Counted from the stretch's first letter, positions 36,201-44,874 are shown. The stretch is DNA of 64,000 nucleotides from Hyposmocoma kahamanoa (GCF_003589595.1 NW_020654810.1:16510548-16574547), one strand, 5' to 3'. Numbers and translations: made by a program. The notes: generated by a model from the letters alone, not told the origin.

Positions 36201-39200
36201 GCCAGCGAGAATTCACGTCGGATAATTTACTGGATATTTTGTAAAAGTTTTTTCGCCCTCTGTGATTTATACCCGCGAAAGTTCCAACTCTCTTTTTCAT
36301 TTGAATGCACGTGACATACGTGATATTTTTTGTTCCAACATAATCTGGGCCTAGGGAGTCTTCGCTGTCCTCATTCGTCAGCACGGCATCTGTCTCCAAC
36401 GGCTAAATTATTCATGCATTTACGCGCTTCAACTTTATCCACGCTAGAGAACTTTAATATTGAGTTGGGATTACATCGATAGTCACTTTACCGTTCAATA
36501 TGCTAAATTCAGAAAAGATGAGGTGTTGCGGGCACGGAGGCGAGACTTTTGAAATTCTAAAATTCGATGGTTCAGTCATGGATGTGTGTGTGCTATCACT
36601 AACGAGTGTGAGTGTCACTCGTGTATGTGGAGCGAATGCGAACTGTGTGTATGTTTGCAGTTGACCTGACCAACGGGCAACTCACACCGAACAACAATAC
36701 ACCGCTGCTCGCGCAGGCGCTCTCAGGTGAGGACGCCCTTCCTTCATACCTTCTGCTTTCCCTCATCATATCAGTGGCATACCCTTACACACACCAATCC
36801 TGAGAGAACAACCAACACTTTTAACACCAAATAACTTGGTACATGGACTGAATTCTATGTCGCTTGATGTGCTCTGTGTTATATATACATTATTTGCGTA
36901 GTTTTCTGGAATTTATTAATTATTGCCCGACCGAAACTCTTTGTAGTTGAATAAACATTGGAGTTTGGCGCTGGTTGAGATTAATGTCTATAACATACAT
37001 AATGCAGGGGCTTCGTTGGTCGAGGCACACGCGGCGCGCTCACGTTTTGCCAGTGACCAGCGTAATGCTTGAGTCGAACGTGCTCGCGTCTATTACTCGG
37101 CCACTGTCATTTATCTCCCTAAACGAGAATTTATATTACACAAGCCGTCATAGTTATTCGTATGTTGATAAAATACCTTTTACCTGTAACAACGGTTCGT
37201 TAGCCGTGTTTTTTGCGCTACTGCGGCAAACCTAAGGAAGGTTATGCGTTTATACGTATGTGTACATCTCAATACCGAAAATGAAAACGTGTTCGTTTTT
37301 GGAATTATGTTGTCGTTTAAGATACGAGTAACATACTTGTAGGTAAATATGTCGCGGGTATGACTGAGCGCAACCCGCGGTAGAGCGACATAAAGCGCAG
37401 TATCTCGCGCATAAATCGCAAATAAATGACATAAATATCGCTCTCGCGCAAGTCGCGCCCTGTCGTACTAGCCCTACAGCAGACTGATTTTCGTTTATTA
37501 TCGAACCATCAAACTAACGATACGAACGGCATTGCGTCACGAAGTAGTTCAGTTTGGTTTTATTGTTTTTCTAATTCTTTCTCTTTAGGTTTTTGCGATT
37601 GTTATTTCGGATCTAACTGGCGTAGCTTTTTCAAAGATACCAACGTTTTGGGTCCTACACAGGTCTCATGGTCATGGCTGACTGAAGTGGTGAAGTCAAC
37701 AAAATCATCAAGTTATGTCTAATATGAAAAAAAAGGGTCGTTTGCATTAGCTTTGTTTGAAAAAGCAAATATAAGCGATTTAGATCCGAATTAATTTCAG
37801 TACAGAGTACTAAAAAAACCGACCTCAAAAGTTCGTAGAATTACATCTATTTGCCAAGTTTTATTGAAATCGGTTACCGGAAACTGCGCGAAATCGAATT
37901 CGTCCCCTAGTTTGCCACCTTCAAATTTAAATGGGTAAAATGGTTAAAATGGGTAAAGTTATCGCGTAACATTAATACAGAAAAAAACATACAGACGAAT
38001 TGAGAACCTCCTCCTTTTTGAAGTCGGTTTAAAACAGTTACAATTCCTATTTATTGTTTTTCCCCAAGAATGATTGAACGTCATATAGACTTTGATGACA
38101 TTGCTGGACTTGTGACAAATTTGAAGAGTCTAATGTGAGTTTTGTGTGTGTCGCCAGTGATGAACAACTATCAGGCAGCAGCAGCTGGATTTGGGCCGCC
38201 GGCGTCGCCGCACGGTGCCGGGGGCCGCGCCGGATTCCCCGCTGCGAGCTCGCCGGGCCCTGCGCTCGACGTGTATGGCTCGGCTGCAGACAGCGTCGGC
38301 TACGTCCAGGCTGCCAGTCCCCAGCCCTCCGGATTCCCAGCGATTGCAGTCAGCCGCGCGCCCCTCAATTATACCCCAGTGAGTAAATTAACCTACATAA
38401 CATAATCTCAGTACAGATTACTAAGCAAACCGACCTCAAAAGTTCGTGGAATCACATCTATAGAAATCGGTTACTGGAAAGTGCGCGAAACCGGATTCAT
38501 CCCCTAGTTTGCTAACCTTAGAGGTGGAATATTTTCTTCAAATTTAAATGGGACCACTGCTGAGAATCATGAAAATCGTTTCACAAATGCCGAGTTCTCG
38601 TATAACATACATGCAAAAAAAACATACAGTCGTATTGAGAACCTCTTCCTTTTTTTGAAGTCAATTAAAAAAACATGTCTTTTGAAAATACGGATCATCA
38701 GAAATCAAGCGCTTATAACACTTACTGGTTAGGATAAAAATATATTTGTGGGTCGCCAAAAGGGACGCTTATCTTAATTCTAGAGAGGAGGATATCTTAT
38801 AGTATTCTCAAACATAGGTACTGAAACCACGATATGAACAAAATTCACAAAATCATTTTAATATAGGTACTGTATTGAAAGCAGAAATTACGAACTGCAC
38901 CAGTGCAAAAACAAAGTTAGCGAAACGAATATAAGAAAAGTTTGATATTTTATTTCATGATGAATGGGATAAAGTTATTAACATTTGATTCTAACTTTTT
39001 TCATTTATTACGTCATGTTCAAAAATGCCTATTTCAGTAAGACTCAAATGGAGGCAATTCCCAAAATTGTCCTCGTTCGAGAATTTTCAACTGTCACGGA
39101 ATTCAAATTAATGTTTGTTCTGTTTTGTTTTTCTTCGGGGCTTTTGATTTGCCTTCCAAGATGTTGAATTCATTTTTAATGTTTTGTTTTTATAATGATC

Positions 39201-40466
39201 GGAATTGTTTAAAATAGGATGAATAAGTTTGATGATTAATTGGTTCTCATTTCAACTAACTGATATGCGGATAAGTCGATAGTATACGATAGTCATTAGC
39301 AGTTAGTCTTAACGATGGAATGTAAGCACCATCTCAATGATGTCGACTAGTACAGGCAAATCGATGGACCGTTGAGAAGCGATAGCACCGCAACGAAATT
39401 AGCCGCCGTCGACACTAAAATTTTAGCGAGACGGTCCAATCTCATTACGGAGCCGATCTTCCTTGTCGCTCTTAAAGCATAATCACCATAAGTTAGTGAG
39501 TGAGTGAAGCGTGAGAGATGCGATTATAAAGTGTTCCGAAATACGAGCACGACAGGCGGGTGTACGGGCGTGGCGCGACGGCGGCAATCTACGTGGTGCA
39601 CTGCCGCGGGTAATGGCTTTTTAAAACTGCGACCGCGCTCCATAACTGCTTCCCTGAGACGCCATCAGTCTTCATTGCATGTCGGCGCCGCAGGCAGCCA
39701 GAGCCGCATCGCCACCGAGATCTTAACTCCGCACGTCTTCGTATCTCCACCACACTTCTCAGACTGCACTCGAAACATTCATTATTTTTGGTCACTCACT
39801 TACCGTTCGTTCTTAAATAACAATTTACCGTACGTATTATTGGACAGATTTTATTATTGTATCGCGAGGCTTAAATCGAGTCGGCCGAGTGCCCTGCTAC
39901 ACTAAGCCACCCTTCCGTTTCAGGCGCTTCATATATCAAATGGGATATTAACTCAATCGTCCGTAATCGCCGGGGCAAAACAAATACGTCGCTAATGAGA
40001 GAATGAACGGTCCAGCCGTCGGCCGGTCCGGCGCATGTGGTTCCCGGGTGTAAAACGGTCTTATTAGGTAACGGGAATGCCCCCACGGGCAATAACCGTA
40101 AATCAAGGAGAACAAGCGGTGTAATTACCGCTGGCGAGCGGTCGCGCGCGTTGCTCTAACTCATCCACTCACTGTTTTTATTTTGTTGGCCACCGAACCG
40201 GTACCGCTCTATCGACTGCGAACACCAAACTTACTACCTTTAAATCTGCCCCAGGAGAGGTTAATGTTCAACTGAACGCTATATATATATCCATTCAATT
40301 ATAACATGAAAAAACTGGTTCGATTTATTTTAAAACAGACTTTAGTTAAAGAAGATTGGTGCTATATGTATACCTCTTAGTTTTGTATAATGTAATCGAC
40401 ACTGTGTTATTATTATTTTTTCAGGGACCCCTGATTCCTGCGGCTTTTACCAATGGTTATCATTGA
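6202..40466 (+). CDS. Rbp6: Musashi-family RNA-binding protein Rbp6, 3' part of gene (seven joined coding exons)
   Basis: Seven exons on the + strand, each bounded by AG and GT, join to 611 nt in one frame. With one base from the unseen upstream exon this gives 203 residues plus stop. The protein begins at GFGFVTF, the RNP1 motif of the second RRM, continues through [11 protein letters not shown] and [14 protein letters not shown] (the Musashi RRM2 end and linker), and ends FTNGYH, a C-terminus shared with vertebrate Musashi-2. Known for the family: cytoplasmic RNA-binding proteins that recognise UAG-core motifs, mostly in 3' UTRs, and control translation in neural and stem-like cells. The segments [16 protein letters not shown] and NNYQAAA fit insect Rbp6 better than insect msi, from memory. 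RRM1, RRM2 RNP2 and the start codon are outside the window. Both the order and the phases of the exons agree, so I am confident of the gene; the exact paralogue is slightly less sure. Confidence 0.88.
7095..7148 (+). repeat. family A repeat, 3' fragment
   Basis: Contains CCATCAGGCGTACGACTTGT and CCCGTCACTTGGTATCAT followed by an A-run, matching the A-rich 3' end of the family A copies listed elsewhere in this window. Only the last 55 bases are present, as expected of a 5'-truncated retroposed copy. Confidence 0.75.
12357..12627 (-). repeat. family A repeat, near full length
   Basis: Read on the - strand it runs from GTAGCAGCAGAG through CCTATTTCTGCCGCTGAGCA, TTCCGGTTTTGAAGGGTAAG, GGGACTTGTCAACTTATG and CTGAAGGCGCACGACTTGTT to an A-rich tail. 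The internal TTTAAAGCTCTGAG segment has diverged. Orientation is antisense to Rbp6. The family has a constant A-rich end and truncated 5' ends, so it behaves like a SINE or a LINE 3' end; I cannot assign a class. Confidence 0.85.
14155..14275 (+). repeat. family A repeat, 5'-truncated
   Basis: CAGTGGCAGTGCCCTTTCAG, AAGCTCTGAGTGGCACTGCA and CGTTCGTCCCGTCA followed by TTTTCATAAAAAAA match the second half of family A. The 5' half is missing. Confidence 0.8.
14336..14445 (+). repeat. repeat family C, copy 1
   Basis: Core CAAACAAACCAAC then TTTACAGGTCCCATGGTCAC and GGCTGACTGAGATGG, followed by TAGATCCGAAAAGTAATAGT. The same core recurs near 17045-17125, 37620-37735, 56925-57000 and 60780-60885. 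No coding sequence or clear termini were found, so the class is unknown. Confidence 0.7.
14612..14865. repeat. tRNA-like element, family S1, bounded by 21-bp perfect inverted repeats
   Basis: Bases 14612-14632 (ATAATTATTAATACAAAG...) are the exact reverse complement of 14845-14865. Inside is a tRNA-like module at about 14740-14812: box A TGGCTTAGTTGG, box B GGTTCGAATCC with a perfect 5-bp T-stem (GTCGG/CCGAC). The anticodon arm is mispaired, so it is not a functional tRNA. Related copies are at 57874-58219 and 60478-60635. Sequence left of the inverted repeat (about 14545-14610) is the reverse complement of the 5' part of the 57.9-kb copy. Confidence 0.8.
16195..16660 (+). repeat. family A repeat, full copy followed in tandem by a partial copy
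   Basis: 16195-16485 runs from GTAGAGGTTCTTGTGAAAGA through TTCCGGTTTTGAAGGATAAG and GGGACTTGTCAACTTATG to CATAAAAAAA. It is followed directly by ATGGGACTTCTCAATTTATG, the family's middle, and a second 3' end CCCGTCACTAGGTATTGTAA with an A-run at about 16655. The second unit lacks the first ~125 bases. Confidence 0.85.
16850..17130 (+). repeat. repeat family C, long copy
   Basis: Ends with CCAAACAAACCGACATTTCG and GGTCCCATGGTCACGGTTGAC, shared with the other family C copies. The 5' part (from about 16750, TCTGACATTGTCC and on) has no second copy in the window, so the left boundary is uncertain. No open frame with a recognisable domain was seen. Confidence 0.55.
17600..17870 (-). repeat. family A repeat
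   Basis: On the + strand: GTGCGCCTGATGGTAAGCTA, TTTAAATCGCAAAGATCTGA, AAGTTGACAAGTCCCATGTG, CCCTTCAAAACCGGAACACA and TGGACGAACTCTTTCACAAG in order. The A-rich end (left) is missing, and about 20 bases after TGCTTGGTGGGCAG are deleted compared with other copies. Confidence 0.88.
22426..22510 (+). CDS. Rbp6: Rbp6 exon b: post-RRM2 linker
   Basis: 85 nt. Acceptor TTACAG ends at 22425, donor GTGAGT at 22511. Encodes [17 protein letters not shown] and then [11 protein letters not shown] plus the first base of the next codon, so phase 0 in and phase 1 out. [12 protein letters not shown] is the signature that follows RRM2 in Musashi proteins. The exon sits in a GC-rich island, and the reading frame stays open far past the donor (see the read-through entry). 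Confidence 0.93.
22426..22827 (+). CDS. Rbp6: possible alternative last exon of Rbp6 (read-through of exon b)
   Basis: If the GTGAGT donor at 22511 is not used, the frame stays open for a further 105 codons to TGA at 22825-22827. The tail is Ala/Gly/Pro/Leu-rich: [25 protein letters not shown], an AGAGAGAS run, then [20 protein letters not shown] at third positions is high, unlike ordinary intron here, and composition falls back to AT-rich soon after the stop. AATAAA at 23998-24003 with a GT-rich stretch near 24029 could end such a transcript. Fly Rbp6 and msi have several C-terminal isoforms, which makes this plausible. Against it: GC-rich DNA keeps frames open by chance, and the opposite strand is also open here. 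Confidence 0.5.
   Translation: MECKKAQPKEVMLPANLAKTRAAGRGAYGELLGSAVAAGAGGVRYAPYPVHAPTQILVTGAGAGAGASSAHAAAYRRALAALRPTPRPSRPTLAPLAIPPLAYSVSELLGAHALDIPTLYSPLATTLPTPLPL
22828..24381 (+). other. intron, or 3' UTR of a read-through isoform
   Basis: AT-rich, no recognised transposon copies, many TAG trinucleotides (about 20 between 23681 and 24190 by hand count). Contains an AATAAA at 23998-24003. Ends in TTTCTAG before exon c. For the main isoform the intron is 22511-24381. Confidence 0.6.
23998..24003 (+). promoter_or_regulatory. candidate polyadenylation signal for the exon b read-through isoform
   Basis: AATAAA in GATTAATAAAAGTC, followed 25-35 bases later by TCTGTTTGTTT. It is the best-placed signal downstream of the 22825 stop. 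AATAAA is common by chance in AT-rich DNA. Confidence 0.3.
24382..24414 (+). CDS. Rbp6: Rbp6 exon c: 33-nt microexon-like cassette
   Basis: Acceptor TTTCTAG ends at 24381, donor GTAAGT at 24415. The exon gives [10 protein letters not shown] with a split Asp codon in front and a split Gly codon behind: phase 1 to phase 1. Insect Musashi/Rbp6 proteins have MWSLGTLPEGFP at this point. At 33 nt it can be included or skipped without frame change. Confidence 0.9.
24415..25321 (+). other. Rbp6 intron, 0.9 kb
   Basis: GTAAGT to TTGCGCAG. AT-rich, with no repeat or open frame of note. Confidence 0.8.
25322..25402 (+). CDS. Rbp6: Rbp6 exon d: Ala/Tyr/Gly-rich segment
   Basis: 81 nt, phase 1 to phase 1. 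Encodes [20 protein letters not shown] and GLPYPA. The acceptor is GCGCAG ending at 25321. The donor is GCAG|GTAATC at 25403, a weaker match than the GTAAGT/GTGAGT of the other exons. Low-complexity Tyr/Ala/Gly stretches are typical of the disordered C-terminal half of these proteins. The next exon begins VDLTNGQ, which agrees with the order known for insect Rbp6. Confidence 0.88.
25322..25527 (+). CDS. Rbp6: possible alternative last exon of Rbp6 (read-through of exon d)
   Basis: Without splicing at the weak donor 25403 the frame continues 41 codons to TGA at 25525-25527: [20 protein letters not shown], then a [10 protein letters not shown] segment and a VYNVHAMHL end. The tail is His/Leu-rich (seven His in the first 35 residues) and keeps the coding-like GC of exon d right up to the stop. 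A candidate AATAAA lies at 25813-25818. The sharp end of GC-rich composition near the stop and the weak donor support a real retained-intron isoform. It is not proven. Confidence 0.55.
25813..25818 (+). promoter_or_regulatory. candidate polyadenylation signal for the exon d read-through isoform
   Basis: AATAAA in TCTAAATAAATCTG, followed about 35 bases later by GTCCGTGTTTTGAG. It is the first AATAAA after the stop at 25525-25527. Confidence 0.3.
34414..34462. other. imperfect hairpin, about 23-bp stem
   Basis: AAAATCGGATTGATTGATTG on the left pairs with the right arm ending CATTCAATCCGATTTT, with two mismatches or wobbles and a very short AT loop. It could fold in RNA of either strand. The loop is shorter than usual for a microRNA precursor. 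Confidence 0.45.
36661..36726 (+). CDS. Rbp6: Rbp6 exon e: [16 protein letters not shown] segment
   Basis: 66 nt, phase 1 to phase 1. Acceptor TTTGCAG ends at 36660, donor GTGAGG at 36727. Joined to exon d it gives [20 protein letters not shown] and then QALS, a signature I associate with insect Rbp6. Reading past the donor would add 25 hydrophobic residues before a stop at 36801-36803, but without a GC or codon bias to support it. Confidence 0.92.
37615..37740 (+). repeat. repeat family C copy
   Basis: CCAACGTTTTGGGTCCTACA, CAGGTCTCATGGTCATGGCT and AGTTATGTCTAATATG match the 14.3-kb copy in the same order. Confidence 0.7.
37812..38034. repeat. MITE-like element, copy 1, upstream of exon f
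   Basis: Begins AAAACCGACCTCAAAAGTTC and ends CTTTTTGAAGTCGGTTT: the ends are near-perfect inverted repeats of about 15 bp. The interior has GAAATCGGTTACCGGAAA and CATACAGACGAATTGAGAAC. The copy downstream of exon f shares all of these. Elements with the AACCGACTTCAAAA end are, from memory, common in Lepidoptera. No transposase is present. Confidence 0.75.
38158..38378 (+). CDS. Rbp6: Rbp6 exon f: large disordered C-terminal exon
   Basis: 221 nt, phase 1 in and phase 0 out. Acceptor CGCCAG ends at 38157, donor GTGAGT at 38379. Encodes [20 protein letters not shown], a Gly/Ala/Pro-rich middle with [10 protein letters not shown], and then [20 protein letters not shown] and [12 protein letters not shown](x)LDVYG and AASPQPSGF have counterparts in vertebrate Musashi-2 (SPGPVADLYG, AASPQPGSGF). 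GC-rich, flanked closely by two copies of the same mobile element. Confidence 0.93.
38379..40424 (+). other. Rbp6 intron, 2.0 kb
   Basis: GTGAGT to TTTTTTCAG. Carries the second MITE-like copy right after the donor. A GC-richer part at 39500-39750 has open frames on both strands with no recognised signature. Confidence 0.75.
38425..38670. repeat. MITE-like element, copy 2, downstream of exon f
   Basis: Starts AAACCGACCTCAAAAGTTCG and ends TTTTTTTGAAGTCAATT, with the same interior blocks as copy 1 (GAAATCGGTTACTGGAAA, ACATACAGTCGTATTGAGAA). Both copies are preceded by CAGTACAGA(G/T)TACTAA, so homology extends beyond the terminal repeat. Same orientation as copy 1. Confidence 0.75.
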
Positions 40467-40485
40467 AAGTGCACAAATGTTTTAC
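40425..40485 (+). CDS. Rbp6: Rbp6 exon g: terminal coding exon with stop
   Basis: Acceptor TTTTTTCAG ends at 40424. Encodes [13 protein letters not shown] and TGA (40464-40466). The GPLI...AFTNGYH end is the conserved Musashi C-terminus (vertebrate MSI2 ends GPLIATAFTNGYH). A GTAAGT at 40486, 20 bases after the stop, could be a donor for a 3' UTR intron ending at CTAG 40682-40685. So short a distance from the stop would not trigger nonsense-mediated decay. Confidence 0.93.
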
Positions 40486-40685
40486 GTAAGTCTCCATTTA
40501 ATATTCATTAATCAATTTATAAGAATATTATTATGAATACCAAGTGTGAAAATGTTCCTCTGAATTCCCGATTTAAGCATACAAACATTGTTAATTATTT
40601 TCTTAATAATCATTTGCTATATTTGGTACAAACGTGTGCAATTATGGAAGTAAGTCAATTAGAAACTATTGTTTGTTATTGCTAG

Positions 40686-40793
40686 GAGGCGAGCGGTGAG
40701 GCGTCGCGTAACGTCCCCGACGCGGCCGCACTGCCCGGCCGCCACAAGACACTCTCCTCCCCCGCCCTTTCCGCCGCAGGCGCAGCCCACTAG
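40686..40793 (+). CDS. possible alternative last coding segment after exon f
   Basis: A plausible acceptor (TTTGTTATTGCTAG ending 40685) opens a GC-rich block. If exon f (phase 0) is joined here instead of to exon g, the frame runs 35 codons, starting EASGEASRNVPDAAALPG, to TAG at 40791-40793. If exon g is kept, the block is just 3' UTR. I have no homology for the tail. Confidence 0.25.
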   Translation, partial: EASGEASRNVPDAAALPGRHKTLSSPALSAAGAAH

Positions 40794-43700
40794 CGCCCGC
40801 GCCGCCCGCCGCCCGCCACGCCGGCGCACGCAACGACGACGGTCGTCTAATCCGTCCGGCCTCCGCGCGGACCGATCCGTCGACCGCGGCGTCTCAGTCT
40901 CACCACCCCAACCCACTATCCCTCCCCCCAAAACCCATGACCCCGTCGCGAGGAGACCCCTGTCTATTGTAAATACCAATAATCTAACTTTTTGTCGTGT
41001 GAACGAGAGATAGTCTATTATATTAAACAGGTATTTTTTCAAATTTTTCTCGCTTTCAACTGTACCGTAGATGTGTTGTCAGAAATAATAAACATTAAAC
41101 TACAAAAAAAAATACATTTCATAATTATATAAAGCATCTAGACGATTTAATTGCAGGGAGGTATCTTAAATATTTTATTAATCATAGTTATCTTACCATT
41201 ATATAAGATATAATCTACTTGTGTGTCCCTCTACGCGCGCGGGACTTTTATTTCGATAGAGGAAGAAATCGGTTTTCCTTGGCATCGACGACGGCTTGAG
41301 TCACCGCTGAGCGCGTTTGCAATAAGTACTTGGTAGGGAGGTTGCGACCTGCAGAGCAGAGCTGAGGCAGAGACGAAGCGTGCGCCGCCAGACGGGCCAG
41401 ACGTTCGCCGGACGGCCAGCGCGCCGCCGGCTGGAGTGAGACAATAACGCAGGCGCACCCGCGTACGCCGCACGCCTCCTCGCTCGTCCACCAACACATA
41501 TTTTATTCTATCTATTTTTAATATTATTAATGTCAAATATTAACATAATTATAATACTATATATTACGCATATTTTACCTATGAATGTAATTATTTTTGC
41601 CTAATTCGATTTGTATAAAATCACGTCTTAACGGCTGTTCCGTTTCAGTAGCGAGCAAGTTTCTCGATTACTTCCGTATATGACTATGTTAGTTACGCGT
41701 ATATACATACTTTCTAATATTATGTATTATGATATAAAATTTTATCCTAAGGATAATACGGTCATATTTACGAATCATAAGAACGTTTGGGAAGCTAAGT
41801 CGGAACATTTCAGAATATCTCTCATCGCGTTAAGATAACGTTTCTATCTTATACCTTTGAACGTAGGTATTGTAATTATATAATAACAATTTTGTGCATT
41901 ACGTAATAAATATTTCATTGTTTCTTACGATTGTATTTACCGTAATTTAAGACCACTGTTGAAAAAATTAAGAGGCTCCATTTTGGATGCGGAGTTACAC
42001 AGTACTTAGTTGTATTTAAATTTTAATCAAGTAATAAATATAACCAGTAAACTTTCATACAGACAGTATAAACACAACACAAACATTTCAATAAACTAAA
42101 GACAGGGATATTAAAAAATACAGCCAAAGGCGCAGGTTTGAGCTAATAGTATAAATTATGAAGTCAATTCATTAATCATATTCGATAAGTACTGAGTACT
42201 GGCGACATTTATCGACCACTGTCTAGTTTGCAATATTAGCAGAGGCGCGGAATACGCATGAAGCACCGCGTAGCGCGCCGCCCGTCGTTGACCACGAACA
42301 GCCTCTACGGCCGCGTAGCGCGCTACGCACCGGAGCGCGCGCGCTACCTGGCGCCGTTCGCTACACACATGCACTCGGTTGCATTCATTCGTTATTTACA
42401 ATTATAACTATTCATTACCTACATCAATTAAACATTAATATTATAAATCTAGGTATAAAATTTTAGGTAATAATAATAAACAATCTTTTAAAATGCTATT
42501 ATTATATAAATACGTTATAAATATAAATGTTTCCTGTTACAAAAATATTGAAAATGATACGAAATAAATCAATATTCTTTTTAAAGGTAATTTATTACTT
42601 ATGAGTATGTAGTTAATTGAATAATGGATTGTTAGTCGGAGTGCGCTCGTCGCCGGGCGGCGCGCTCGCTTCGCGTTTTTGTTCGAGCCGACATCGTCCG
42701 CTGAGTGCAGCCGCGCTGGGTGCTGGCTGTCCGCTCTCCGCGCCCGTGCCGCACCCCCGCAGGAGACGCGACCGCGATTAAGTTGTTGAACGTTAGCTAG
42801 GAAATTGATAATGAAATCGAAGGTGTGAGTCTATAGGACGGTCGGAAAATCGATATCATACCTAACAAATTAACGTAATTATTTGTTTTATATTTACGGT
42901 GTTATAGGTATTTAAGACATTTTTTCCTAGAATATTTAATTATTACGATGAGATGTTATAATTGTTAGGCCCGGGCCGGCGACGGAGCGGCGCGGCACTC
43001 CTCACCGCCGTCGGCCGTCTCATTCACTCTCACATCCTCACTATAATTATATTTTCTTACCGACCTTTTTAATGTAGGAGAAGCGCACACGGCCGCTTGT
43101 CCCCGTGCGATACGAGTACAAACAGTCAACTTATAGTGAGAGTACATTTCGCCGCGTTCGTGAGAAGCCATCGGTTCGCCGCGTTTGCACCGAAACGATA
43201 TGACTCTGACACACCGTGGAATTTTCGCAAGGCTGGCATCAGCGAATTACACAGGCCGGCCTACGATGCTGCGGACTCGCTAATTCACTTTATTTACTTA
43301 TTTACTCACAAGCCTTTCGACGAAACTCCTGCGGTGTGGCCGAAGCCAGTGATGACAATTACTATTGTAAATACATAGTTAGCCGCATGTGTAAAAAGAC
43401 GTTAGTCGATACCATCTGATCGATATTAGATTCATTCGAGCTGCAATCAGGATTAGCCGTCGAAGATATTAGTTTCATTGTTATTGTTATGGTTTGTTGA
43501 TACGTTTTGGTGAGGTTGTTTTGTTAGTGTCACTTAGAGCCCCCCGCGGGGCTAGTTCGAGGCGCGGTGCGCCAGCTGCGCCGCTTGTCGACCAAGCGTC
43601 GACAGTCCACGTCCGCCGGCGCACCTCGTCGCTCCCTCTCGCTTGTTCGTATACGCGTTAGTTGATTTACTTCAGTCACCATTTTAGAAATGTGTTCTAT

Positions 43701-44868
43701 ATCAGAATAAAGACTATACGTAATAATAAGCGAGATCTCAAATTTATTTTAAAAATTCGTTATGTGATCCTAATATTGCGACTTATCGTATATATAAAAT
43801 TAAAAAGATAATTTATTATATTTTGTATAGTGACATTCTACATTAATTTACACTCGATCTACTTTATATTGTTATTAAAGATAATAATTAATTTTAATCT
43901 AATAACGTGACAGACTGGTAAAGTTCGTAGAGTCGCCGTGGCGGCCTTAGATCATGTAGCTTTGCATATTCGGCGATGGCCAACTTAATGTTTCAAGGAC
44001 CAAAGGTATACTTATTCGCGTAGAACCGGACGCGCATTGGCTCCGCACGAACCGACCCAGCCGATCGGTTGATCATTGCAGCATCAGAGCGTGTCTATGA
44101 GTATAACTATGAGAATACGACAGTGGGCCGAGGTGACCGCGGCTGACCTCCGCTCCGCTCCACCGCATGCTTTATTTATCATCCCAATACATTTAATGTA
44201 AAACTTCGAGCCGGTGGACGGCGACCATCGGCATCGCCGCGGCCGCCGGCGCTCGCGCATCAACCCCGCCCCCAGTGTCCCCCGCGCATGCCGCCCGCTT
44301 GGTTTCGTTCTCGCGGTTACTTCTCGATTGCGTGCTTCGCGTGCTGACTGATTTTCTATAGCAATAAAAATCAATTACCTAAGATTTTACATTAAAATAA
44401 ATTTGGATTTATATACGTTCGAATTTGGTGTCATGTACATTTAAAATATTAGAGAAAGGAGATAACGATAGGCGAACGATCCGCGACGACCAGTCGCGGT
44501 GTCGGCGCATTATTTTCGTCATTTCTTCGTGTATAATATGTTACATGAATCTGTATACAATATGGATAAATCGTAATAATGAATAAATTAGTTTTTACGG
44601 CATCTCTTTATTAAAATAATGATAATATCAAAAACGTTTTGTAAAAAGCGGTGGGTATGTCCGCCGCCCCGATTCTGTGCACCTGTGCACTTTAACTTAT
44701 TGGAATATTACATTATATAACGTACATAATACTATGAGATATATAATCATACAGCCTCTCGGGGCGCGCGTGTATGGCGATGTATGTATACACATTGTGC
44801 AATGTACATATACCTATTATAATACAATGATTTAAGACAAGGTTCACATCGTGCCGTGTGTATGTGGT

Positions 44869-44874
44869 AATAAA
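44869..44874 (+). promoter_or_regulatory. candidate distal polyadenylation signal of Rbp6
   Basis: AATAAA within GTGGTAATAAATATAATATG, followed at about 30 bases by AGATCAGTTGTTTTATTT, a GU/U-rich downstream element. Repeat content begins about 0.5 kb further on. Confidence 0.4.

Larger units (their letters stand above)
25528..36660 (+). other. long repeat-free intron, possibly starting with an alternative 3' UTR
   Basis: For the main isoform the intron is 25403-36660 (11.3 kb). No family A, SINE or LINE sequence recognised elsewhere in the window occurs here, unlike the flanks. It has AT-rich stretches dense in TAG (27960-28140, 28870-29000, 32400-33260), GC-rich islands at about 30205-30400, 31110-31340, 35440-35600 and 36030-36150, and a hairpin at 34414-34462. 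None of the GC islands gives a protein I recognise. Confidence 0.65.
36727..38157 (+). other. Rbp6 intron, 1.4 kb
   Basis: GTGAGG to TCGCCAG. The second half carries a family C copy (about 37615-37740) and the first of two MITE-like elements (37812-38034), leaving only about 120 bases of unique sequence before exon f. Confidence 0.75.

Noticed and set aside
39504..39905. 133-codon frame on the + strand between exons f and g
   Set aside because: The f-g junction is complete without it, and its sequence has no Musashi or other motif.
41231..41536. 101-codon frame on the - strand in the 3' UTR
   Set aside because: One of several GC-block frames open on both strands; no signature and no splice support.
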